This document shows, piece by piece, positions 17,721 through 25,326 of a DNA stretch of 64,000 bases. The notes below the pieces were generated by a model. It was not told the origin of the DNA and did not search any database. It was given only the letters and a program-made list of their open reading frames with translations. Every line of letters starts with the position of its first letter. The first letter of the stretch is position 1. The translations under genes were made by a program, and so were the position numbers. Origin of the DNA: Planctomycetota bacterium (GTDB taxonomy: Bacteria > Planctomycetota > UBA1135 > GCA-002686595); NCBI GenBank assembly GCA_020638835.1, contig JACKHV010000001.1, positions 434,001 through 498,000 of the forward strand, read 5' to 3'.

Positions 17721-18320
17721 GGATGCACTCCAAAGAAGAGAGACCACAGAGAGAAAGGGATGGGGTGTGGTTGCGCGCGAGCTTGCCGAGCGCCCGGGGT
17801 CAGGAAAAGTCCTGGCTGCGGTTTTTTCACAGAGAGACCGGGGGTTCCATCGGAAGGCATCAGCGAGTGCCGTCCCCGAAAGCCTCCGGAAGGCCTCTGG
17901 GTTGCCGTAAATTGCTGTGCGGCAGTAGGTTAGGATTCATCAATGAGGCCTTCGGGGCAGGCCTCATTGCTTCGACGGCTCGCACGGACGACTCCGTGTT
18001 TTCCGGCGCCCTCGTGTCGAATTACGGGCTCAAGTCGTTAGGAATTGGCGACTTAGAGCCAGGAAGGGAAGGGCGCGCCGGTCCCGAATAGCGGGGCGCC
18101 GGTCGGAGAATGAGTACGGGGCGGGTCCGGACCGGAGTTCCTCATTCCGGAGAGGATTCTCCCTAGGATTCCCAGCTGTGGCACGCTCGAGGCCCCGGAA
18201 GCCGCGCAGGCGCCGGGCCGCGGAGCTGCCGCGTCGCCGCGCCGGCACCGTCGCGCCGGACAGTTAATATAGGGTGCGACGAGTGGCGGTGCCGCGGGCG
18301 CGCGGGCACGGACCCAGGGC
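17721..18320. other. 600-nt non-coding gap with several hairpins
   Basis: No convincing gene. Three inverted repeats stand out. CAATGAGGCCT/AGGCCTCATTG (17941-17969) has 11 perfect pairs and a 7-nt loop. GGCTCAAGTCG pairs with CGACTTAGAGCC at 18027-18060 with one bulged base. GAATGAG/CTCATTC flanks a GC-rich inner stem between about 18107 and 18155. AT-rich spots that could be promoters are TTGCCG-18 nt-TAGGTT (17902-17931, plus strand) and TTAATATA (18264-18271). It could hold a small RNA or the regulatory leader of the porin gene at 17720. Confidence 0.4.
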
Positions 18321-18770
18321 TCAGTTGGCCCCGAGCTCGCCCCGCTGCTCGCGCAGGTAGGGCTCGACGACCCGATCCGCCTCGGCCACGCGGTTCAGCA
18401 GGTCCTCGGAGACCTCGAGCCCCAGGGCGTCGACGGCCGTGAGGCGCGCCTCGAGGCGCTCGCGAGCCGCCACCAGGTACTCGAAGTCGTAGTTCGGCAG
18501 GTCGAGATAGCGCGGATCGACCCCTTGGATGTGCTCCGTGCAGGCAAGGCTCAGCTCCTCCGCGACGGCCTTCTCCCAGTGCTCGAAGGGCGTCACGGCG
18601 GCGCGCACCAGCTCCACTTCCGGCAGCCCTTCGCCCTCGGCCAGGATCAGTTCGCCGAGCGCGGTCAGCAGTTCGCGCGCGTGGAAGCGATTGGGCTGCT
18701 GTTTCTTCCTGGCGAGTCGCTGCAGGTCGGCCAGGTTCTCTTCGATCAGCTTGCGGTTGGAGTCGCTCAT
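18321..18770 (-). CDS. Hypothetical helical protein, 149 aa
   Basis: Not recognised. The protein is predicted to be almost all alpha-helical, acidic and without Cys-rich, membrane or signal segments (MSDSNRKLIEENLADLQRLA, then a central VDPRYLDLPNYDFEYL and a final helix). The start ATG 18770 overlaps the stop of arfB as ATGA, so it is translationally coupled to that ribosome-rescue gene. It may have a translation-related or unrelated accessory role. Confidence 0.6.
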   Translation of the reverse strand: MSDSNRKLIEENLADLQRLARKKQQPNRFHARELLTALGELILAEGEGLPEVELVRAAVTPFEHWEKAVAEELSLACTEHIQGVDPRYLDLPNYDFEYLVAARERLEARLTAVDALGLEVSEDLLNRVAEADRVVEPYLREQRGELGAN

Positions 18771-19189
18771 TCGTGTCGCTTCCCGCGTTCGCGTTTCAGG
18801 TCGCTCCGCCGGCGCTTGCCTTCGAGGCGGCGTCGGACCGAGGAGCGGGTGGGTTTGGTGGCGCGCCGCTTCTTGCGCGGCGCGAGGGCGTCGCTCAGGA
18901 GCCCGGCGAGACGTTCACGCGCCGCTTGCAGGTTGGCCTGCTGCGAGCGGTGAACCGAACAGTCGACGAGCAGCTCTCCACCGCGCGTCATTCGTGAGCC
19001 CAGTCGCTCCAGGATCAGGCGGCGCTGCCCTTCCGAGAGCACGCGGCTCTCCTTGACCGCGAAGCGCAGCTGCACGCGCGTCTCGGTCTTGTTGACCTTC
19101 TGCCCGCCCGGGCCGCCGGCGCGCGCGGTGTCGAACTCCAGCTCGTCCGCGGGAATCACGAGCCGGTTCGAGACGACGAGAGGCTCCAT
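18767..19189 (-). CDS. arfB: Alternative ribosome-rescue factor ArfB (YaeJ)
   Basis: Codon-independent peptidyl-tRNA hydrolase that frees stalled ribosomes. The 140-residue protein has the catalytic GGQ at residues 28-30 (AGGPGGQKVNKTETRVQL) and the basic C-terminal tail (RKKRRATKPTRSSVRRRLEG) that occupies the empty mRNA channel. There are no stop-codon recognition domains, which separates it from RF1/RF2. It lies 4 nt after the DUF971 gene and overlaps the next gene by 4 nt, in an apparent operon below tRNA-Phe. Confidence 0.94.
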   Translation of the reverse strand: MEPLVVSNRLVIPADELEFDTARAGGPGGQKVNKTETRVQLRFAVKESRVLSEGQRRLILERLGSRMTRGGELLVDCSVHRSQQANLQAARERLAGLLSDALAPRKKRRATKPTRSSVRRRLEGKRRRSDLKRERGKRHE

Positions 19190-19193
19190 CGCC

Positions 19194-19499
19194 TCACGCG
19201 CCGCTCGGGTCGTGGTCCCTGAGGAACGGGAAGGGGAAGATGCCCGTGTCGTGGTGGTCGCCGAAGCGCACGCAGATCGCGTAGTTGCCCACGAGGCGGA
19301 CGTCCGTCTGCTGTAGATCGTCCGGGACGCTCTCGGGATCGAGCATGCGCTGGCCGGTGACCTCGTTGACGCAGTGCGCGCAGGGACACAGGCGCCGCAG
19401 CACCGCCGCGGGGTAGACCGTCTCGTGACCGTCGGACCACGTGATGGCGATGCGGGTCGGATCACTCTTCGTGATCACCTTGGGCTGCGTGGAGCTCAT
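19194..19499 (-). CDS. DUF971 (GBBH-like N-terminal domain) protein
   Basis: A 101-residue protein of the DUF971 family, related to the N-terminal domain of gamma-butyrobetaine hydroxylase. Diagnostic segments: ITWSDGHETVYPAAVLRRLC, CPCAHCVNE with three Cys, LVGNYAICVRFGDHHDTGIF. The family is often encoded near Mrp/ApbC-type Fe-S carriers, and the CPCAHC cluster could bind metal; no such gene is adjacent here. The start ATG 19499 is 47 nt below the tRNA-Phe gene, so tRNA and mRNA may share a transcript. Confidence 0.85.
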   Translation of the reverse strand: MSSTQPKVITKSDPTRIAITWSDGHETVYPAAVLRRLCPCAHCVNEVTGQRMLDPESVPDDLQQTDVRLVGNYAICVRFGDHHDTGIFPFPFLRDHDPSGA

Positions 19500-19546
19500 C
19501 GCCTGCGGAAGGCCGCGCGGAGCGGAGTCGCGCGTCGTGACGCGGA

Positions 19547-19622
19547 TGGTGGGCGGGACCGGACTTGAACCGGTGACCCCTTGATTTTCAGTCAAGTGCT
19601 CTACCAACTGAGCTACCCGCCC
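19547..19622 (-). tRNA. tRNA-Phe (anticodon GAA)
   Basis: Reading on the minus strand: acceptor GGGCGGG pairs with CCCGCCC, D arm GCTC...GAGC, anticodon arm TTGACTGAAAATCAA with GAA at the centre, T arm ending GGTTCAAGTCC, discriminator A and an encoded CCA (19547-19549). Seventy-six nucleotides including CCA; all four stems are intact. Confidence 0.97.
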
Positions 19623-19690
19623 ACGGGGAGGCAGAATTATGCCCCCGGGGCCGCTCGCGTCAATCGCAACGGCCTGGAATACCGGCCTCC

Positions 19691-20638
19691 CTAGGCCTTG
19701 GCGAGGATCTCGCGCGCCGAGGCCGCGTCCCGCTCGATCTGCGCGCGCAGCGCGTCGAGTCCGTCGAAGCGCTGTTCCGGCCGAATGTGCGCGACGAACT
19801 CCACCTCGAGGTGCAGCCCGTAGAGCTCGCCCGAGAAGTCGAAGAGGTGGACCTCGACGAGCGGCGCGGCGGGCGTCTCTCCGCTCACCGTCGGCCGGAA
19901 GCCGATGTTCACCACGGCCTCGTGCTCGGAGCGGATCGCGGTGACCGAGGACGGCTCGACGACGCGGGCCCGGGCCGCGTAGACGCCCGGCGGCGGGTGC
20001 AGCTCGTGGTGGAGGTCGAGGTTCGCGGTGGGGAAGCCCAGCTTCCGGCCGAGCTTGGCGCCGCCGACGACCTCGCCGAAGACGCTGACCGGGCGGCCGA
20101 GCATGCGCGCGGCACCGTCGATGTCGCCCAGCTCGACGGCCTCGCGGATCGCCGTCGACGAGACCGCTCGATCCCCGACCACGACCTTCGGCACGACCTC
20201 GACGTAGAAGCCGAGGCGCGCGACGAGTTCCGCGGTACCCGCGCGATCGCGCCCGAACTTCGAGTCGAAGCCCAGCACGAAGGCCCGGGCGCCGAGCCCT
20301 TCGGCACAGATCCGATGGACGAATTCCTCGGGCGGCATCTGCCGCAGGGTTTCGTCGAAGGAGAGCACCAGGGTGCGGCCGACGCCGGCGCGGCGAAACA
20401 GCTCGAGGCGGTGCCGCAGGGTGGTCAGCGTGCGCGGCGCGCGGCCCAGGAGCACTTCCTTGGGATGCCGGCGGAAGGTGACCACCGTCGGGACCGCACC
20501 GAGTTCCCCCGCTCGACGCCTGTTCGCGGCCAGGATCGCCCGATGGCCGAGGTGCATGCCGTCGAAGACGCCGATCGAGACGACCGAACCCGGCGCACCG
20601 GGGCCGGGGAGTCCGTCAGTGCCGGTCAGGACCTCCAC
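19691..20638 (-). CDS. ribF: Bifunctional riboflavin kinase / FAD synthetase
   Basis: Makes FMN and FAD from riboflavin. The 315-residue protein has the N-terminal nucleotidyltransferase domain (VVSIGVFDGMHLGHRAIL, the HxGH-type motif; ISSTAIRE-like SSTAIREAV near residue 165) and the C-terminal flavokinase domain (GRKLGFPTANLDL, then NIGFRPTV and VEVHLFDF). The start is taken as GTG 20638 (EVLTGTDGLPG), 8 nt after the def stop. The larger frame upstream is Arg/Pro-rich shadow. It forms an operon with def. Confidence 0.95.
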   Translation of the reverse strand: MEVLTGTDGLPGPGAPGSVVSIGVFDGMHLGHRAILAANRRRAGELGAVPTVVTFRRHPKEVLLGRAPRTLTTLRHRLELFRRAGVGRTLVLSFDETLRQMPPEEFVHRICAEGLGARAFVLGFDSKFGRDRAGTAELVARLGFYVEVVPKVVVGDRAVSSTAIREAVELGDIDGAARMLGRPVSVFGEVVGGAKLGRKLGFPTANLDLHHELHPPPGVYAARARVVEPSSVTAIRSEHEAVVNIGFRPTVSGETPAAPLVEVHLFDFSGELYGLHLEVEFVAHIRPEQRFDGLDALRAQIERDAASAREILAKA

Positions 20639-20646
20639 GGCGGGAC

Positions 20647-21177
20647 TCAACCGCGCTGGGCGGCCTTGTAGTCGTAGACCAGGTTCTCCAGAGCGACCTT
20701 GTTGCGGAGCTTGTCCGCAGAGGACATCCGGTCGACCAGCAGCACGCCCACCAGGTGGTCGTACTCGTGCTGGATCACGCGGCTCTCGAAGCCCTCGAAG
20801 GTCTGCTCGTGTTCCTTGCCGTCCAGGTCCTGCCACTTCACGCGGCAGACGTCGGGGCGCTGGACCTCGGCGTAGATGCCGGGGAAGGAGAGGCAGCCCT
20901 CCTCGTAGAGCGTGAGGTCGCCGCTGCGTTCGAGGATCTCCGGGTTGATCATCGCCCGGTCGTCGCCCTCTTCGGTGGAGTGGTTCATGACGAGGACGCG
21001 GCGCTTCAGCCCGACCTGCGGTGCAGCCAAGCCCACGCCCTTGCTGTCGCGCATCGTGTGGAACATGGCCTCGACGATCCCCCGCAGGTGCTCGTCGAAG
21101 ATCTCGACCGTCTCGGCCTGCTTGCGCAGCACCGGGCTCGGGTAGAGCGTCAGGTCGTACTGGAGGGGCTCGGTCAT
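20647..21177 (-). CDS. def: Peptide deformylase
   Basis: Removes the N-formyl group from nascent proteins. All three family motifs are present in the 176-residue protein: GVGLAAPQVG (47-56), EGCLS (93-97, Cys metal ligand) and QHEYDHLVG (136-144, HExxH). It starts at ATG 21177 (MTEPLQYDLTLYPSPVLR). A GCTATATCCT stretch on the minus strand near 21226-21235 is a possible -10 element. Followed by ribF 8 nt downstream. Confidence 0.96.
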   Translation of the reverse strand: MTEPLQYDLTLYPSPVLRKQAETVEIFDEHLRGIVEAMFHTMRDSKGVGLAAPQVGLKRRVLVMNHSTEEGDDRAMINPEILERSGDLTLYEEGCLSFPGIYAEVQRPDVCRVKWQDLDGKEHEQTFEGFESRVIQHEYDHLVGVLLVDRMSSADKLRNKVALENLVYDYKAAQRG

Positions 21178-21381
21178 GGCGTGAGAGGGGCTCGTCGGGC
21201 CGCGGAGGGCCGGAATGCGCCCGGCAGGATATAGCCTCCGTTGACGGCCCGCCGGGGGCCCCATAGAATTTTCCGCCCGCCACCGGCTCCGAGAGGGTCC
21301 GGGGCGGCTCTCGTCGTGCCTCGGGCCAGGCCGGACGTCCCGACGTCCGATTCGGCCCCGTGGACGCGGCGCCCCCACCTC

Positions 21382-22713
21382 TTGGACACCAGCAAGTACA
21401 TCCAGAAGGCCGAAGAGGCCGCACGACGCCGCAACTACGACTTTGCGGTGGAGCTGTACACGCAGCTGCTCGACATCGACCCCGACCAGGGGGATGCGCG
21501 GGCCGGGCTGCGCGTGGTGTTGAAGAAGCGCTTCGAGTCGAAGAAGGGCGGCGCGCTCTTCCGCAAGCTCGCCGGTGCGGGGCCGCTCGCGGTCGCCAAG
21601 ACGATGGCGAAGGCGGGGCGGCACGAAGCCTGCGCCAAGTCGCTCGAACAGTACCTCGCCTCGAATCCGCTCGACGTCGACGCGAACCTCCTGCTCGGAC
21701 AGTCGCTCGAGGCGGTCGGCCACAAGAACTCGGCGCGCGCGGTCTACGAGTTCGTCGCCGAGCTCGATCCCAAGAACAGCGAAGGCCTGCGGCGCGCCGG
21801 CGCGATGGTCGCCGCGACGGGCGATCACGCGAAGGCGCTCGAGTACTACGAGCGCGCGCTCGAAGCCGACCCGCGCGATCAGGAAGCGCTGAAAGCGCGC
21901 AAGAACCTCGCCGCCGAGACGGCACTCGCGTCGCAGTCGTCCGATCGGGTCACGCACAGCCGCGACCAGATCAAGGACAAGGCGGGCGCGGCCGAACTCG
22001 AACGCGCACAACGCTTGCACCGCTCCGAGGACGAGCTGCGCGAAGACCTCGCGCGCCTCGAGGATCAGTTCGCGGACGACCCGACCGACTCGGCGCTGAT
22101 GCTGCGGCTCGCGGAGGTCCACGAGAAGCTCAAGGATCCCGAGGCGGCGCTCGAGTTCGTCGAGCGCGCGGCGGAGTACGACCGCAATTCGTACGAGATG
22201 CTCGATCGCCTCGGCAAGCTCAAGGCGAAGGTCCTCAAGAAGGGCCTCGCGCGCGCGGATCGCGACGGGGACACGCAGAAGGCGTCGCAGCTCGAGGAAG
22301 AGCTGAAGGCCTTCGAGGTCGAGAACTGCGAGAAGCGCGTCGCGCTACGTCCCGGCGACGGAGCGTTGCGCCTCGAACTCGGGCGTCTGCTGCACCGCCG
22401 CGGTGACCACGACCGAGCGATCAGCGAGCTGCAGAAGGCCGTGTCCGATCCGCGTTGCGCGAAGGATGCCGGCTTCTACCTCGCCCAGTCCTTCCAGGCG
22501 AAGGGATTCAACGACCTCGCGCGCAAGGAATACGAGCGTTCGCTCGAGGGCAGCCCCGCCCGCGACGACCGCGCGAAGGAAGTGTTGTACAACCTCGGTG
22601 CCATCGCCGAGGCCGAAGGGAAGGTCGACGACGCGCGATCCTTCTACACGCGTATTTTTGAAGTCGACATCGGCTACCGAGATGTAGCCGACAAGATGGA
22701 ACAGTTCAGATAA
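21382..22713 (+). CDS. Tetratricopeptide-repeat protein
   Basis: A 443-residue cytoplasmic TPR scaffold with no signal peptide. The first repeat is AEEAARRRNYDFAVELYTQL; clear further repeats include LLLGQSLEAVGHKNSARAVY, GAMVAATGDHAKALEYYERA, LLHRRGDHDRAISELQKA and YNLGAIAEAEGKVDDARSFY, with a highly charged middle. The start is uncertain: TTG 21382 (DTSKYIQKAEEA) gives a start consistent with this kind of planctomycete protein, but the frame is open further upstream with no ATG and no Shine-Dalgarno. rpsT follows 24 nt downstream, so the two may share a message. Confidence 0.8.
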   Translation: MDTSKYIQKAEEAARRRNYDFAVELYTQLLDIDPDQGDARAGLRVVLKKRFESKKGGALFRKLAGAGPLAVAKTMAKAGRHEACAKSLEQYLASNPLDVDANLLLGQSLEAVGHKNSARAVYEFVAELDPKNSEGLRRAGAMVAATGDHAKALEYYERALEADPRDQEALKARKNLAAETALASQSSDRVTHSRDQIKDKAGAAELERAQRLHRSEDELREDLARLEDQFADDPTDSALMLRLAEVHEKLKDPEAALEFVERAAEYDRNSYEMLDRLGKLKAKVLKKGLARADRDGDTQKASQLEEELKAFEVENCEKRVALRPGDGALRLELGRLLHRRGDHDRAISELQKAVSDPRCAKDAGFYLAQSFQAKGFNDLARKEYERSLEGSPARDDRAKEVLYNLGAIAEAEGKVDDARSFYTRIFEVDIGYRDVADKMEQFR

Positions 22714-22737
22714 CCTGCACGAAACCCGAGAACCAGA

Positions 22738-22989
22738 ATGCCGAACAACAAGCAAGCCAAGAAGCGCATGCGTCAGGACGACGAGCGTCGTCTTTCCAAC
22801 AAGGCCGTCCGCAGCACCATGCGCAGCGCCGTCAAGAAGGTGCTCGACGCCGAGACGCCGGAAGCCGCGCAGTCCGCGCTGCCCGAGGCGATGAAGCGGG
22901 TCGACAAGGCCGCGAAGATCAACGTGATCCACGAGAACGCCGCCGCGCGCGTGAAGAGTCGCTTGGCGCGTGCCGCGAACCAGGGCTGA
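22738..22989 (+). CDS. rpsT: 30S ribosomal protein bS20
   Basis: Primary 16S rRNA-binding protein of 83 residues, strongly basic and helical, with the typical MPNNKQAKKRMRQDDERR start and an AKINVIHENAAARVKSRLA end. Family length is 82-90. It lies 24 nt after the TPR gene. The stop codon sits in the loop of a hairpin at 22979-22997. Confidence 0.95.
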   Translation: MPNNKQAKKRMRQDDERRLSNKAVRSTMRSAVKKVLDAETPEAAQSALPEAMKRVDKAAKINVIHENAAARVKSRLARAANQG

Positions 22990-22997
22990 GCCCTGGT
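22979..22997 (+). terminator. Hairpin with the rpsT stop codon in its loop
   Basis: ACCAGGGC and GCCCTGGT, 8 perfect pairs, with TGA (the rpsT stop) as the 3-nt loop. It could terminate transcription or protect the 3' end; no U-tract. Confidence 0.4.
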
Positions 22998-23031
22998 CCA
23001 TCGCTCACGCCGACTCGCGAGGTGATGACGC

Positions 23032-23373
23032 ATGCCGGGCTCCTTCAGGACGGATGACGCTCACGGCGAGGACTACGCCCCGGTCCGCGCCGCGATCCTG
23101 AAGGAGTACGTCTTCCAGGAAGCGAAGAACCTGGTCGACGACCTCCCGGGGTGGCGACTCATCCGCGCGGACGAGGAGGCGAAGGTCCTCGTCTGCGAGC
23201 GGAAGGGCGGGCTGCTCGCGGGGGACTCGCAGATCGAGATCCGCTGCGAGGGGCCCGAGGGCCTGCCCTCGTGCACGGTCGAGGTCGAGTCGACCAGCAC
23301 GACCGGCCTGCGCTCGCGCGACCGGGCCAACGTGGCGGAGTTCGTCCGCCCGTTCCGGCGCCGCATCTGCTGA
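23032..23373 (+). CDS. DUF1499-like protein
   Basis: A 113-residue soluble protein. The central part (NLVDDLPGWRLIRADEEAKVL followed by GDSQIEIRCEGPEG and TTGLRSRDRANVAEFVRPFR) follows the DUF1499 pattern of a 'lp.W.v...d...g.i.a' segment, beta-strands and a final 'SR.G..D.g.N..Rv..f' helix. The N-terminal signal or membrane anchor often found with this domain is missing. GAGGTGAT lies 5-12 nt before ATG 23032. Function unknown. Confidence 0.62.
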   Translation: MPGSFRTDDAHGEDYAPVRAAILKEYVFQEAKNLVDDLPGWRLIRADEEAKVLVCERKGGLLAGDSQIEIRCEGPEGLPSCTVEVESTSTTGLRSRDRANVAEFVRPFRRRIC

Positions 23374-23438
23374 GCTCCGGCTCCTCCCTGCCGAGGTGGG
23401 GGGAGCCTTCGGAGCCCGAGCCGCGCTCCCGCGGAGCG
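23374..23438 (+). terminator. Tandem hairpins downstream of the DUF1499-like gene
   Basis: First hairpin GCTCCG...CGGAGC (23374-23415) with an inner GGCTCC/GGAGCC helix. Second GCTCC/GGAGC with a CGC loop (23425-23437), followed by TCTGTTTGTG (23441-23450), a modest T-rich tail. Confidence 0.55.
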
Positions 23439-23554
23439 GGTCTGTTTGTGCCAGTTAGGAAAGCGCTTTTGGCTCGGCAGGATGTCGTAATTTGGTGTAC
23501 GCTCCTTCTAGGCCGCCCTCCGAGCGGTGCGGCCACGCCATTCGGAGCATCTCC

Positions 23555-25231
23555 ATGAACATCCACCCCCGATTCTGGGCCGCCACGACTCTGCTCTGCG
23601 CCACGGCGGCCCCCGCGGCGGCGGACGTGCAGCTCAACTTCGAGCTGAGCCTCTCGTCGCCCGCCCCGGTCTCCGCCGCGCGTGCCGGAAGCTCGGTCGC
23701 CATCAACGGCGACTTCGTGCTGTTCGGAGCGCCGGGCGACAGCGTCCGCGGGCAGGGCGCCGGCGCCGTGCACGTCTGGAAGCGCACCGCCGGCGCGTGG
23801 GCCTTCGAGGAGACGATCCGCCCGCAGAGCGTCCTCGCGGGCGACGCCTTCGGCACGGCCGTCGCGGTCTCGAACGGCATTGCGCTGATCGGCGCCCCCG
23901 GTGACGACGACGTCGGCAACGGAGCGGGCCTGGTCTACGTCTTCGCGCACGGCAGTACGGGCTGGTCCCAGCAACAGACCTTCAGCGGCTCGCTCGTGGG
24001 GGCCGGGGACGCCTTCGGTTGCGCCGTCGCGCTCGACGGCGACACCGCGGTGATCGGCGCTCTCCGCGCCGACGACGTCGCGAACGACTCCGGCGCGGCC
24101 TACGTCATGAAGCGCGGCTCCAGCTTCTGGGGTGAGCAGGCGCAACTGCTCGCGCCGGACGCCTCGGCCAACGACCAGTTCGGCGCCAGCGTCGCGCTGC
24201 GCGGCAACCTCGCGGTGGTCGGCGCTCCCGCGGCGGACCCGAGCGGTGTGAACAGCGGTGCGGTCTACGCCTTCGAGCGCACCGGCAGCGTGTGGGACGC
24301 GGGCGTCGCGCTTCCTGACGTCGGGACCTCGTGGTTCGACGCCTTCGGCCAGAGCGTCGCGACCGACGGAACTCGCATCGTGGTCGGCGCGCCGGGCGAC
24401 GACTCGATCGCGGTCGACGCCGGCGGCGCATGGTCCTTCGCGAAGAGCGGCGGGAACTGGGTCATCGAGGGCGGCTTCGCTCCGCAGCTCAGCGGCGGCG
24501 AGCGCCTCGGCACTTCGATCGCCATCCTCGGCGACACGCTGTTCGTCGGCGCGGAGGGCGAGGACTACTCGAACTCCGAGGACGGCAGCTTGCACGCCGC
24601 GGAGTGGGGCGGACTCGCGTGGGTCCCCGCGGAGCGGACGGGCAACGCCACGGCCGGAGTCTCCGACTCGCTGGGCGCTTCGCTCGCCGTCGACGGAGAC
24701 CTCGTCGTCGTCGGCGTCCCGCTGATCGACAACGGCGTCGTCGACTCCGGCGCCGCGTGGCTGTTCTCGACCTCGACCGAGCCCGTCGGAATCTCGCTGT
24801 GCCTCGGCGACGGTAGCGGCGCCGACTGCCCGTGCGACAACTTCGGCAACGCCGGTGAAGGTTGCGCCAACTCGACGGGCTCCGGCGCCAAGCTGATCGC
24901 GAGCGGCGACGCCGTAGTCGGCGCGGACAGCCTGCAGCTGGTCGTGCTCGGCGCGCGCCAGCAGACGACGGGCGTCTTCATCCAGGGCAACCTGGTGCTC
25001 GGCGTGCCCTTCCGCGACGGCTTGCTGTGCGTGACGCACGAGACCTTCCGCCTCGAAATCGCTTCCCTCGACGAGAACGGCGCGGGTGCGAGCTCGGTCG
25101 AGATCTCGGTCGAAGGCCACGTGTTCGCCGGCGACTCGCGCGTCTACCAGTTCTGGTACCGCGATCCGGCCGTCAGCCCCTGCGGTAGCGGCAGCAACCT
25201 GAGTGGCGCCGTGCAGGTTCAGTGGCAGTAG
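23555..25231 (+). CDS. Secreted FG-GAP repeat protein with Cys-rich C-terminal module
   Basis: Exported beta-propeller of 558 residues. NIHPRFWAATTLLCATAAPA is a signal peptide. About seven FG-GAP-type repeats follow, each with 'aFG.sVA..g..avvGAP.dd...g..GavYvf.r....W' (for example DAFGTAVAVSNGIALIGAPG). From about residue 410 a different module begins, LCLGDGSGADCPCDNFGNAG then GCANSTGSGAKLIASGD, ending GSGSNLSGAVQVQW; it has several paired Cys and probably serves surface attachment or sorting. ATG 23555 has GGAG 8 nt upstream. A TACGCT hexamer at 23498-23503 may be the -10. Confidence 0.85.
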   Translation: MNIHPRFWAATTLLCATAAPAAADVQLNFELSLSSPAPVSAARAGSSVAINGDFVLFGAPGDSVRGQGAGAVHVWKRTAGAWAFEETIRPQSVLAGDAFGTAVAVSNGIALIGAPGDDDVGNGAGLVYVFAHGSTGWSQQQTFSGSLVGAGDAFGCAVALDGDTAVIGALRADDVANDSGAAYVMKRGSSFWGEQAQLLAPDASANDQFGASVALRGNLAVVGAPAADPSGVNSGAVYAFERTGSVWDAGVALPDVGTSWFDAFGQSVATDGTRIVVGAPGDDSIAVDAGGAWSFAKSGGNWVIEGGFAPQLSGGERLGTSIAILGDTLFVGAEGEDYSNSEDGSLHAAEWGGLAWVPAERTGNATAGVSDSLGASLAVDGDLVVVGVPLIDNGVVDSGAAWLFSTSTEPVGISLCLGDGSGADCPCDNFGNAGEGCANSTGSGAKLIASGDAVVGADSLQLVVLGARQQTTGVFIQGNLVLGVPFRDGLLCVTHETFRLEIASLDENGAGASSVEISVEGHVFAGDSRVYQFWYRDPAVSPCGSGSNLSGAVQVQWQ

Positions 25232-25257
25232 ACAGCGATCTGCTCTGATCGACACAA

Positions 25258-25294
25258 GCGTCGCCGAGTCGCTCATCGAGCGGCTCGGCGACGC
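25258..25294. terminator. Bidirectional terminator hairpin
   Basis: GCGTCGCCGAG and CTCGGCGACGC, 11 perfect pairs, around a loop that itself forms CGCTC/GAGCG. It lies between the convergent FG-GAP and barrel-protein genes, flanked by AA and TT. Confidence 0.7.
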
Positions 25295-25326
25295 GCTTCA
25301 TGTCCGCGCGAATCGTCGTGCTCGAC

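Noticed and set aside
17800..17830. CAGGA-AAAG-TCCTG followed by TTTTTT, an apparent intrinsic terminator on the plus strand
   Set aside because: The stem is only 5 bp and 7 nt from the T-run, and no plus-strand gene lies upstream to be terminated.
23492..23554. Longer start for the FG-GAP protein
   Set aside because: The ATG at 23555 has a Shine-Dalgarno site and begins a proper signal peptide; upstream codons would bury it.
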